From: Escarpia spicata
Taxonomy: Eukaryota; Annelida; Polychaeta; Sabellida; Siboglinidae
Reading direction: 5' to 3'
NCBI GenBank assembly: GCA_963995525.1
Contig: OZ023207.1
Coordinates: forward strand, 28,436,373-28,500,372
Length of the DNA: 64,000 nucleotides
In this document: positions 1 through 12,585 of the stretch, piece by piece
How positions within the stretch are numbered: the first letter of the stretch is position 1
Layout: each line of letters opens with the position of its first letter
The notes under the pieces: model-generated
Database searches by the model: none
Told to the model about the DNA's origin: nothing
The model's input: the letters and a program-made list of their open reading frames with translations, nothing else
Position numbers and translations under genes: made by a program

Positions 1-324
1 AAGTACTACTACTAGCTTTAGGCAGAGTTTACAGTTAAATACAAGTACTACTACTAGCTTTAGGCAGAGTTTACAGTTAAATACAAGTACTACTACTAGC
101 TTTAGGCAGAGTTTACAGTTAAATACAAGTACTAATACTAGCTTTAGGCAGAGTTTACAGTTAAATACAAGTACTACTACTAGCTTTAGGCAGAGTTTAC
201 AGTTAAATACAAGTACTACTACTAGCTTTAGGCAGAGTTTACAGTTATATACAAGCACTACTACTAGTTTTAGGCAGAGTTTACAGTTAAATACAAATAC
301 TACTACTAGCTTTAGGCAGAGTTT
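1..324. repeat. Minisatellite, 42-bp unit, about 7.7 copies
   Basis: A 42-bp unit beginning aagtactactactagcttt repeats head to tail from the first base, so the array continues beyond the window. Units differ by single substitutions (for example actaatact for actactact). The last unit ends at gcagagttt before unrelated sequence. No coding role is seen. Confidence 0.97.
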
Positions 325-631
325 GAGCAATCAAGACATTCACGTGTGTCATTAAAGAAAGTGGAAAAATGAAAATATGTCCATGTGGTTTATAAATTAG
401 TCGGGCCATTTCAAATTCAACAGGGTCATTTCAAAATTGATCTGGACCAGTTAAAAAAAGCTGACACTGACTGGTTGGTTCAAGAATCTTCAAAAGGGGT
501 GTACACTGTCTTTATATGGGCAATCTTCACGAGATTGTGTATTAATAACCCAGTCATGCAGACCTCTTTCCACAAATAATTTTTTAAAAACTACTTGTAT
601 TTAATATTTGAACTATCCTTTGTAACTCTTC
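325..631. other. Spacer, no gene recognised
   Basis: AT-rich single-copy-looking sequence between two arrays. A 64-codon frame at 385-579 (+) has no recognisable domain, no splice context and no homologue elsewhere in the window, so it is not called. Confidence 0.6.
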
Positions 632-1187
632 ATGGAATGGTCCATACCAGTATGGATACAAAACTACATTATATCACTGCCAAGAATGGTCCATATGTAC
701 ACAAAACTACATTATATCACTGCCAAGAATGGTCCATATGTATATAAAACTACATTATATCACTGCCAAGAATGGTCCGTATGCATACAAAACTACATTA
801 CATCACTGCCAAGAATGGTCCGTATGTATACAAAACTATATTATATCACTGCCAAGAATGGTCCATATGTATACAAAACTACATTACATCACTGCCAAGA
901 ATGGTCCATATGCATACACAACTACATTATATCACTGCAAAGAATGGTCCATATGTATACAAAACTACATTATATCACTGCCAAGAATGGTCCATATGTA
1001 TACAAAACTACATTATATCACTGCCAAGAATGGTCCATATTTATACATAACTACATTATATCACTGCCAAGAATGGTCCATATGTATACAAAACTACATT
1101 ATATCACTGCCAAGAATGGTCCATATGTATACAAAACTACATTATATCACTGCCAAGAATGGTCCATATAACTACATTATGTCACTG
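632..1187. repeat. Minisatellite, 43-bp unit, 13 copies
   Basis: Units start at 637 (diverged) and then every 43 bp from 680 to 1153, each with the core ccaagaatggtccatatg. The last unit has an internal deletion. Because 43 is not a multiple of three and the unit lacks stops, successive units are read in rotating frames. This produces overlapping open frames of up to 179 codons that are not genes. Confidence 0.97.
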
Positions 1188-1257
1188 TCATTGCGTCTTG
1201 TTACTTACTTCCACTGATGATTGATCTTGGTGAAGACGAGTCCGGTTCCATTACGAG

Positions 1258-1390
1258 TATGTGGTACCTTTGAACAACAATCAGAGTTCCACGTCTGAGG
1301 CCACCAGCAGCTGACACAGAAAGAAACAACAGTTATAGTTCCAACAACTAATTATCAGTTTGAGGCTTAGTAAAGATAACCTTCTGGTGT
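1258..1390 (+). repeat. Dispersed repeat copy that borders and seeds the 97-bp array
   Basis: About 130 bp matches 17478-17605 closely (shared segments include caacaatcagagtt, cacgtctgaggcc and acagaaagaaacaacagtt). The shared sequence runs on into the first 25 bases of the 97-bp array (gaggctta-taaag-taaccttctg). The array therefore begins inside a dispersed repeat, and the 17.5-kb copy shows the same site without the array. Confidence 0.85.
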
Positions 1391-2774
1391 GTCCAGGGAG
1401 GGGTTAATAATTTGTACTCGGGCAAGTGTCTTATAGTATTCGTATTGATCTCACTGTATGGACTTAGTAAAGATAACCTTCTGGTGTGTCCAGGGAGGGG
1501 TCAATAATTTGTACTTGGACAAGTGTGTTATAGTATTCGTATTGATCTCACTGTATGGACTTAGTAAAGATAACCTTCTGGTGTGTCCAGGGTGGGGTCA
1601 ATAATTTGTACTCGGACAAGTGTGTTATAGTATTCATATTGATCTCACTGTGTGGACTTAGTAAAGATAACCTTCTGGTGTGTCCAGGGTGGGGCCAATA
1701 ATTTGTACTCGGGCAAGTGTGTTATAGTATTCGTATTGATCTCACTGTATGGACTTAGTAAAGATAACCTTCTGGTGTGTCCAGGGAGGGGTCAATAATT
1801 TGTACTCGGACAAGTGTGTTATAGTATTCGTATTGATCTCACTGTATGGACTTAGTAAAGATAACCTTCTGGTGTGTCCAGGGTGGGGCCAATGATTTGT
1901 ACTCGGGCAAGTGTGTTATAGTATTCGTATTGATCTCACTGTATGGACTTAGTAAAGATAACCTCCTGGTGTGTCCAGGGAGGGGCCAATAATTTGTACT
2001 TGGACAAGTGTTGTTATAGTATTCGTATTGATCTCACTGTGTGGACTTAGTAAAGATAACCTTCTGGTGTGTCCAGGGTGGGGCCAATAATTTGTACTCG
2101 GGCAAGTGTGTTATAGTATTCGTATTGATCTCACTGTATGGACTTAGTAAAGATAACCTTCTGGTGTGTCCAGGGAGGGGCCAATAATTTGTACTTGGAC
2201 AAGTGTTGTTATAGTATTCGTATTGATCTCACTGTGTGGACTTAGTAAAGATAACCTTCTGGTGTGTCCAGGGTGGGTCAATAAATTGTACTCGGACAAG
2301 TGTGTTATAGTATTCGTATTGATCTCACTGTCTGGACTTAGTAAAGATAACCTTCTGGTGTGTCCAGGGTGGGGCCAATAATTTGTACTCGGGCAAGTGT
2401 GTTATAGTATTCGTATTGATCTCACTGTCTGAACTTAGTAAAGATAACCTTCTGGTGTGTCCAGGGTGGGGCCAATAATTTGTACTTGGACAAGTGTTGT
2501 TATAGTATTCGTATTGATCTCACTGTGTGGACTTAGTAAAGATAACCTTCTGGTGTGTCCAGGGTGGGTCAATAAATTGTACTCGGACAAGTGTGTTATA
2601 GTATTCGTATTGATCTCACTGTCTGGACTTAGTAAAGATAACCTTCTGGTGTGTCCAGGGTGGGGCCAATAATTTGTACTCGGGCAAGTGTGTTATAATA
2701 TTCGTATTGATCTCACTGTCTGGACTTAGTAAAGATAACTTTCTGGTGTGTCCAGGGTGGAGCCAATAATTTGT

Positions 2775-5700
2775 ACTCGGACAAGTGTTGTTATAGTATT
2801 CGTATTGATCTCACTGTATGGACTTAGTAAAGATAACCTTCTGGTGTGTCCAGGTTGGGGTCAATAAATTGTACTCGGACAAGTGTTGTTATAGTATTCG
2901 TATTGATCTCACTGTATGGACTTAGTAAAGATAACCTTCTGGTGTGTCCAGGGTGGGTCAATAAATTGTACTCGGACAAGTGTTGTTATAGTATTCGTAT
3001 TGATCTCACTGTATGGACTTAGTAAAGATAACCTTCTGGTGTGTCCAGGGTGGGGCCAATAATTTGTACTCGGACAAGTGTTGTTATAGTATTCGTATTG
3101 ATCTCACTGTGTGGACTTAGTAAAGATAACCTTCTGGTGTGTCCAGGGTGGGGCCAATAAATTGTACTCGGACAAGTGTTGTTATAGTATTCGTATTGAT
3201 CTCACTGTGTGGACTTAGTAAAGATAACCTTCTGGTGTGTCCAGGGTGGGGCCAATAATTTGTACTTGGACAAGTGTGTTATAGTATTCGTATTGATCTC
3301 ACTGTGTGGACTTAGTAAAGATAACCTTCTGGTGTGTCCAGGGTGGGGCCAATAATTTGTACTTGGACAAGTGTTGTTATAGTATTCGTATTGATCTCAC
3401 TGTGTGGACTTAGTAAAGATAACCTTCTGGTGTGTCCAGGGTGGGGCCAATAATTTGTACTTGGACAAGTGTGTTATAGTATTCGTATTGATCTCACTGT
3501 GTGGACTTAGTAAAGATAACCTTCTGGTGTGTCCAGGGTGGGGCCAATAATTTGTACTTGGACAAGTGTGTTATAGTATTCGTATTGATCTCACTGTGTG
3601 GACTTAGTAAAGATAACCTTCTGGTGTGTCCAGGGAGGGGTCAATAAGTTGTACTTGGACAAGTGTTGTTATAGTATTCGTATTGATCTCACTGTATGGA
3701 CTTAGTAAAGATAATCTTCTGGTGTGTCCAGGGTGGGTCAATAAATTGTACTCGGACAAGTGTGTTATAGTATTCGTATTGATCTCACTGTGTGGACTTA
3801 GTAAAGATAACCTTCTGGTGTGTCCAGGGAGGGGCCAATAATTTGTACTCGGACAAGTGTGTTATAGTATTCGTATTGATCTCACTGTATGGACTTAGTA
3901 AAGATAACCTTCTGGTGTGTCCAGGGAGGGGTCAATAAATTGTACTCGGACAAGTGTTGTTATAGTATTCGTATTGATCTCACTGTATGGACTTAGTAAA
4001 GATAACCTTCTGGTGTGTCCAGGGTGGGGCCAATAATTTGTACTCGGGCAAGTGTGTTATAGTATTCGTATTGATCTCACTGTATGGACTTAGTAAAGAT
4101 AACCTTCTGGTGTGTCCAGGGAAGGGTCAATAATTTGTACTCGGACAAGTGTGTTATAGTATTCGTATTGATCTCACTGTATGGACTTAGTAAAGATAAC
4201 CTTCTGGTGTGTCCATGGTGGGGCCAATGATTTGTACTCGGGCAAGTGTGTTATAGTATTCGTATTGATCTCACTGTATGGACTTAGTAAAGATAACCTT
4301 CTGGTGTGTCCAGGGAGGGGCCAATAATTTGTACTTGGACAAGTGTTGTTATAGTATTCGTATTGATCTCACTGTATGGACTTAGTAAAGATAACGTTCT
4401 GGTGTGTCCAGGGAGGGGTCAATAAATTGTACTCGGACAAGTGTTGTTATAGTATTCGTATTGATCTCACTGTATGGACTTAGTAAAGATAACCTTCTGG
4501 TGTGTCCAGGTTGGGGTCAATAAATTGTACTCGGACAAGTGTTGTTATAGTATTCGTATTGATCTCACTGTATGGACTTAGTAAAGATAACCTTCTGGTG
4601 TGTCCAGGGTGGGTCAATAAATTGTACTCGGACAAGTGTTGTTATAGTATTCGTATTGATCTCACTGTATGGACTTAGTAAAGATAACCTTCTGGTGTGT
4701 CCAGGGTGGGGCCAATAATTTGTACTCGGACAAGTGTTGTTATAGTATTCGTATTGATCTCACTGTGTGGACTTAGTAAAGATAACCTTCTGGTGTGTCC
4801 AGGGTGGGGCCAATAAATTGTACTCGGACAAGTGTTGTTATAGTATTCGTATTGATCTCACTGTGTGGACTTAGTAAAGATAACCTTCTGGTGTGTCCAG
4901 GGTGGGGCCAATAATTTGTACTTGGACAAGTGTGTTATAGTATTCGTATTGATCTCACTGTGTGGACTTAGTAAAGATAACCTTCTGGTGTGTCCAGGGT
5001 GGGGCCAATAATTTGTACTTGGACAAGTGTTGTTATAGTATTCGTATTGATCTCACTGTGTGGACTTAGTAAAGATAACCTTCTGGTGTGTCCAGGGTGG
5101 GGCCAATAATTTGTACTTGGACAAGTGTGTTATAGTATTCGTATTGATCTCACTGTGTGGACTTAGTAAAGATAACCTTCTGGTGTGTCCAGGGTGGGGC
5201 CAATAATTTGTACTTGGACAAGTGTGTTATAGTATTCGTATTGATCTCACTGTGTGGACTTAGTAAAGATAACCTTCTGGTGTGTCCAGGGAGGGGTCAA
5301 TAAGTTGTACTTGGACAAGTGTTGTTATAGTATTCGTATTGATCTCACTGTATGGACTTAGTAAAGATAATCTTCTGGTGTGTCCAGGGTGGGTCAATAA
5401 ATTGTACTCGGACAAGTGTGTTATAGTATTCGTATTGATCTCACTGTGTGGACTTAGTAAAGATAACCTTCTGGTGTGTCCAGGGAGGGGCCAATAATTT
5501 GTACTCGGACAAGTGTGTTATAGTATTCGTATTGATCTCACTGTATGGACTTAGTAAAGATAACCTTCTGGTGTGTCCAGGGAGGGGTCAATAAATTGTA
5601 CTCGGACAAGTGTTGTTATAGTATTCGTATTGATCTCACTGTATGGACTTAGTAAAGATAACCTTCTGGTGTGTCCAGGGTGGGGCCAATAATTTGTACT

Positions 5701-7815
5701 CGGGCAAGTGTGTTATAGTATTCGTATTGATCTCACTGTATGGACTTAGTAAAGATAACCTTCTGGTGTGTCCAGGGAAGGGTCAATAATTTGTACTCGG
5801 ACAAGTGTGTTATAGTATTCGTATTGATCTCACTGTATGGACTTAGTAAAGATAACCTTCTGGTGTGTCCATGGTGGGGCCAATGATTTGTACTCGGGCA
5901 AGTGTGTTATAGTATTCGTATTGATCTCACTGTATGGACTTAGTAAAGATAACCTTCTGGTGTGTCCAGGGAGGGGCCAATAATTTGTACTTGGACAAGT
6001 GTTGTTATAGTATTCGTATTGATCTCACTGTATGGACTTAGTAAAGATAACCTTCTGGTGTGTCCAGGGAGGGGTCAATAAATTGTACTCGGACAAGTGT
6101 TGTTATAGTATTCGTATTGATCTCACTGTATGGACTTAGTAAAGATAACCTTCTGGTGTGTCCAGGTTGGGGTCAATAAATTGTACTCGGACAAGTGTTG
6201 TTATAGTATTCGTATTGATCTCACTGTATGGACTTAGTAAAGATAACCTTCTGGTGTGTCCAGGGTGGGTCAATAAATTGTACTCGGACAAGTGTTGTTA
6301 TAGTATTCGTATTGATCTCACTGTATGGACTTAGTAAAGATAACCTTCTGGTGTGTCCAGGGTGGGGCCAATAATTTGTACTCGGACAAGTGTTGTTATA
6401 GTATTCGTATTGATCTCACTGTGTGGACTTAGTAAAGATAACCTTCTGGTGTGTCCAGGGTGGGGCCAATAAATTGTACTCGGACAAGTGTTGTTATAGT
6501 ATTCGTATTGATCTCACTGTGTGGACTTAGTAAAGATAACCTTCTGGTGTGTCCAGGGTGGGGCCAATAATTTGTACTTGGACAAGTGTGTTATAGTATT
6601 CGTATTGATCTCACTGTGTGGACTTAGTAAAGATAACCTTCTGGTGTGTCCAGGGTGGGGCCAATAATTTGTACTTGGACAAGTGTTGTTATAGTATTCG
6701 TATTGATCTCACTGTGTGGACTTAGTAAAGATAACCTTCTGGTGTGTCCAGGGTGGGGCCAATAATTTGTACTTGGACAAGTGTGTTATAGTATTCGTAT
6801 TGATCTCACTGTGTGGACTTAGTAAAGATAACCTTCTGGTGTGTCCAGGGTGGGGCCAATAATTTGTACTTGGACAAGTGTGTTATAGTATTCGTATTGA
6901 TCTCACTGTGTGGACTTAGTAAAGATAACCTTCTGGTGTGTCCAGGGAGGGGTCAATAAGTTGTACTTGGACAAGTGTTGTTATAGTATTCGTATTGATA
7001 TCACTGTATGGACTTAGTAAAGATAATCTTCTGGTGTGTCCAGGGTGGGTCAATAAATTGTACTCGGACAAGTGTGTTATAGTATTCGTATTGATCTCAC
7101 TGTGTGGACTTAGTAAAGATAACCTTCTGGTGTGTCCAGGGAGGGGCCAATAATTTGTACTCGGACAAGTGTGTTATAGTATTCGTATTGATCTCACTGT
7201 ATGGACTTAGTAAAGATAACCTTCTGGTGTGTCCAGGGAGGGGTCAATAAATTGTACTCGGACAAGTGTTGTTATAGTATTCGTATTGATCTCACTGTAT
7301 GGACTTAGTAAAGATAACCTTCTGGTGTGTCCAGGGTGGGGCCAATAATTTGTACTCGGGCAAGTGTGTTATAGTATTCGTATTGATCTCACTGTATGGA
7401 CTTAGTAAAGATAACCTTCTGGTGTGTCCAGGGAAGGGTCAATAATTTGTACTCGGACAAGTGTGTTATAGTATTCGTATTGATCTCACTGTATGGACTT
7501 AGTAAAGATAACCTTCTGGTGTGTCCATGGTGGGGCCAATGATTTGTACTCGGGCAAGTGTGTTATAGTATTCGTATTGATCTCACTGTATGGACTTAGT
7601 AAAGATAACCTTCTGGTGTGTCCAGGGAGGGGCCAATAATTTGTACTTGGACAAGTGTTGTTATAGTATTCGTATTGATCTCACTGTATGGACTTAGTAA
7701 AGATAACCTTCTGGTGTGTCCAGGGAGGGGTCAATAAATTGTACTCGGACAAGTGTTGTTATAGTATTCGTATTGATCTCACTGTATGGACTTAGTAAAG
7801 ATAACCTTCTGGTGT
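2775..7815. repeat. Higher-order repeat of 1656 bp (17 units), about 3 copies
   Basis: The rare variant caggttgggg occurs at 2851, 4507 and 6163, exactly 1656 bp apart, and neighbouring variant units recur in the same order. Copies differ at only a few bases (for example aacgttctgg near 4395 against aaccttctgg near 6051; gatatcactg near 6998 only in the third copy). This indicates recent block amplification of 17 units, or an assembly-collapsed or -expanded region. Confidence 0.93.
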
Positions 7816-7819
7816 GTCC

Positions 7820-8710
7820 AGGGTGGGGTCAATAATTTGTACTCGGACAAGTGTGTTATAGTATTCATATTGATCTCACTGTGTGGACTTAGTAAAGATA
7901 ACCTTCTGGTGTGTCCAGGGTGGGGCCAATAATTTGTACTCGGGCAAGTGTGTTATAGTATTCGTATTGATCTCACTGTATGGACTTAGTAAAGATAACC
8001 TTCTGGTGTGTCCAGGGAGGGGCCAATAATTTGTACTTGGACAAGTGTTGTTATAGTATTCGTATTGATCTCACTGTGTGGACTTAGTAAAGATAACCTT
8101 CTGGTGTGTCCAGGGTGGGGCCAATAATTTGTACTCGGGCAAGTGTGTTATAGTATTCGTATTGATCTCACTGTATGGACTTAGTAAAGATAACCTTCTG
8201 GTGTGTCCAGGGAGGGGCCAATAATTTGTACTTGGACAAGTGTTGTTATAGTATTCGTATTGATCTCACTGTGTGGACTTAGTAAAGATAACCTTCTGGT
8301 GTGTCCAGGGTGGGTCAATAAATTGTACTCGGACAAGTGTGTTATAGTATTCGTATTGATCTCACTGTCTGGACTTAGTAAAGTTAACCTTCTGGTGTGT
8401 CCAGGGTGGGGCCAATAATTTGTACTCGGGCAAGTGTGTTATATTATTCGTATTGATCTCACTGTCTGGACTTAGTAAAGATAACCTTCTGGTGTGTCCG
8501 GGGTGGGGCCAATAATTTGTACTTGGACAAGTGTTGTTATAGTATTCGTATTGATCTCACTGTGTGGACTTAGTAAAGATAACCTTCTGGTGTGTCCAGG
8601 GTGGGTCAATAAATTGTACTCGGACAAGTGTGTTATAGTATTCTTATTGATCTCACTGTCTGGACTTAGTAAAGATAACCTTCTGGTGTGTCCAGGGTGG
8701 GGCCAATAAA
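7820..8710. repeat. Duplicate of the 1590-2672 block of the 97-bp array
   Basis: Unit haplotypes from 7820 follow those from about 1590. The distinctive ttcatattg variant sits at 1633 and 7864. Further right (2166-2672 against 8203-8709) the offset is 6037 bp rather than 6231, so two units are missing from this copy. The 1656-bp amplification therefore lies between two copies of an older block. Confidence 0.8.
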
Positions 8711-10789
8711 TTGTACTCGGACAAGTGTGTTATAGTATTCTTATTGATCTCACTGTCTGGACTTAGTAAAGATAACCTTCTGGTGTGTCCAGGGTGGGTC
8801 AATAAATTGTACTCGGACAAGTGTGTTATAGTATTCTTATTGATCTCACTGTCTGGACTTAGTAAAGATAACCTTCTGGTGTGTCCAGGGAGGGGCCAAT
8901 AAATTGTACTCGGACAAGTGTTGTTATAGTATTCGTATTGATCTCACTGTATGGACTTAGTAAAGATAACCTTCTGGTGTGTCCAGGGAGGGGCCAATAA
9001 ATTGTACTCGGACAAGTGTTGTTATAATATTCGTATTGATCTCACTGTCTGGACTTAGTAAAGATAACTTTCTGGTGTGTCCAGGGTGGAGCCAATAAAT
9101 TGTACTCGGACAAGTGTTGTTATTGTATTCGTATTGATCTCACTGTGTGGACTTAGTAAAGATAACCTTCTGGTGTGTCCAGGGTGGGGCCAATAATTTG
9201 TACTTGGACAAGTGTTGTTATAGTATTCGTATTGATCTCACTGTGTGGACTTAGTAAAGATAACCTTCTGGTGTGTCCAGGGTGGGGCCAATAATTTGTA
9301 CTTGGACAAGTGTTGTTATAGTATTCGTATTGATCTCACTGTGTGGACTTAGTAAAGATAACCTTCTGGTGTGTCCAGGGTGGGTCAATAAATTGTACTC
9401 GGACAAGTGTGTTATAGTATTCGTATTGATCTCACTGTGTGGACTTAGTAAAGATAACCTTCTGGTGTGTCCAGGGTGGGTCAATAAATTGTACTCGGAC
9501 AAGTGTTGTTATAGTATTCGTATTGATCTCACTGTATGGACTTAGTAAAGATAACCTTCTGGTGTGTCCAGGGAGGGGCCAATAAATTGTACTCGGACAA
9601 GTGTTGTTTATAATATTCGTATTGATCTCACTGTGTGGACTTAGTAAAGATAACCTTCTGGTGTGTCCAGGGAGGGGCCAATAATTTGTACTCGGGCAAG
9701 TGTGTTATAGTATTCGTATTGATCTCACTGTGTGGACTTAGTAAAGATAACCTTCTGGTGTGTCCAGTGTGGGGCCAATAAATTGTACTCGGACAAGTGT
9801 TGTTATAGTATTCGTATTGATCTCACTGTGTGGACTTAGTAAAGATAACCTTCTGGTGTGTCCAGGGTGGGGCCAATAATTTGTACTTGGACAAGTGTGT
9901 TATAGTATTCGTATTGATCTCACTGTGTGGACTTAGTAAAGATAACCTTCTGGTGTGTCCAGGGTGGGGCCAATAATTTGTACTTGGACAAGTGTTGTTA
10001 TAGTATTCGTATTGATCTCACTGTGTGGACTTAGTAAAGATAACCTTCTGGTGTGTCCAGGGTGGGGCCAATAATTTGTACTTGGACAAGTGTGTTATAG
10101 TATTCGTATTGATCTCACTGTGTGGACTTAGTAAAGACAACCTTCTGGTGTGTCCAGGGTGGGGCCAATCATTTGTACTTGGACAAGTGTGTTATAGTAT
10201 TCGTATTGATCTCACTGTGTGGACTTAGTAAAGATAACCTTCTGGTGTGTCCAGGGAGGGGCCAATAATTTGTACTCGGACAAGTGTGTTATAGTATTCG
10301 TATTGATCTCACTGTATGGACTTAGTAAAGATAACCTTCTGGTGTGTCCAGGGAGGGGTCAATCAATTGTACTCGGACAAGTGTTGTTATAGTATTCGTA
10401 TTGATCTCACTGTATGGACTTAGTAAAGATAACCTTCTGGTGTGTCCAGGGAGGGGTCAATAAATTGTACTCGGAGAAGTGTTGTTATAGTATTCGTATT
10501 GATCTCACTGTATGGACTTAGTAAAGATAACCTTCTGGTGTGTCCAGGGAGGGGTCAATAAATTGTACTCGGACAAGTGTGTTATAGTATTCGTATTGAT
10601 CTCACTGTGTGGACTTAGTAAAGATAACCTTCTGGTGTGTCCAGGGAGGGGCCAATAATTTGTACTTGGACAAGTGTTGTTATAGTATTCGTATTGATCT
10701 CACTGTGTGGACTTAGTAAAGATAACCTTCTGGTGTGTCCAGGGAGGGGCCAATAATTTGTACTCGGGCAAGTGTGTTATAGTATTCGT

Positions 10790-12585
10790 ATTGATCTCAC
10801 TGTATGGACTTAGTAAAGATAACCTTCTGGTGTGTCCAGGGAGTGGCCAATAATTTGTACTTGGACAAGTGTTGTTATAGTATTCGTATTGATCTCACTG
10901 TGTGGACTTAGTAAAGATAACCTTCTGGTGTGTCCAGGGTGGGGCCAATAATTTGTACTCGGGCAAGTGTGTTATATTATTCGTATTGATCTCACTGTCT
11001 GGACTTAGTAAAGATAACCTTCTGGTGTGTCCAGGGTGGGTCAATAAATTGTACTCGGACAAGTGTTGTTATAGTATTCGTATTGATCTCACTGTATGGA
11101 CTTAGTAAAGATAACCTTCTGGTGTGTCCAGGGTGGGGCCAATCATTTGTACTCGGGCAAGTGTGTTATAGTATTCGTATTGATCTCACTGTGTGGACTT
11201 AGTAAAGATAACCTTCTGGTGTGTCCAGGGAGGGGTCAATAAATTGTACTCGGACAAGTGTTGTTATAGTATTCGTATTGATCTCACTGTATGGACTTAG
11301 TAAAGATAACCTTCTGGTGTGTCCAGGGTGGGGCCAATAATTTGTACTTGGACAAGTGTGTTATATTATTCGTATTGATCTCACTGTATGGACTTAGTAA
11401 AGATAACCTTCTGGTGTGTCCAGGGAGGGGTCAGTAATTTGTACTCGGGCAAGTGTGTTATAGTATTCGTATTGATCTCACTGTATGGACTTAGTAAAGA
11501 TAACCTTCTGGTGTGTCCAGGGTGGGTCAATAAATTGTACTCGGACAAGTGTTGTTATAGTATTCGTATTGATCTCACTGTGTGGACTTAGTAAAGATAA
11601 CCTTCTGGTGTGTCCAGGGAGGGGTCAATAAATTGTACTCGGACAAGTGTTGTTATAGTATTCGTATTGATCTCACTGTATGGACTTAGTAAAGATAACC
11701 TTCTGGTGTGTCCAGGGAGGGGCCAATAATTTGTACTTGGACAAGTGTTGTTATAGTATTCGTATTGATCTCACTGTGTGGACTTAGTAAAGATAACCTT
11801 CTGGTGTGTCCAGGGTGGGGCCAATAATTTGTACTCGGGCAAGTGTGTTATATTATTCGTATTGATCTCACTGTCTGGACTTAGTAAAGATAACCTTCTG
11901 GTGTGTCCAGGGTGGGTCAATAAATTGTACTCGGACAAGTGTTGTTATAGTATTCGTATTGATCTCACTGTATGGACTTAGTAAAGATAACCTTCTGGTG
12001 TGTCCAGGGTGGGGCCAATCATTTGTACTCGGGCAAGTGTGTTATAGTATTCGTATTGATCTCACTGTGTGGACTTAGTAAAGATAACCTTCTGGTGTGT
12101 CCAGGGAGGGGTCAATAAATTGTACTCGGACAAGTGTTGTTATAGTATTCGTATTGATCTCACTGTATGGACTTAGTAAAGATAACCTTCTGGTGTGTCC
12201 AGGGTGGGGCCAATAATTTGTACTTGGACAAGTGTGTTATATTATTCGTATTGATCTCACTGTATGGACTTAGTAAAGATAACCTTCTGGTGTGTCCAGG
12301 GAGGGGTCAGTAATTTGTACTCGGGCAAGTGTGTTATAGTATTCGTATTGATCTCACTGTATGGACTTAGTAAAGATAACCTTCTGGTGTGTCCAGGGTG
12401 GGTCAATAAATTGTACTCGGACAAGTGTTGTTATAGTATTCGTATTGATCTCACTGTGTGGACTTAGTAAAGATAACCTTCTGGTGTGTCCAGGGAGGGG
12501 TCAATAAATTGTACTCGGACAAGTGTTGTTATAGTATTCGTATTGATCTCACTGTATGGACTTAGTAAAGATAACCTTCTGGTGT
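10790..12585. repeat. Higher-order repeat of 876 bp (9 units), about 2 copies
   Basis: Sequence from about 10790 recurs 876 bp later through 12585. Matching unit haplotypes include the tatattattc variant (10975/11851 and 11363/12239) and the ggtcagtaattt variant (11429/12305). This is a second, independent block duplication in the same array. Confidence 0.88.
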
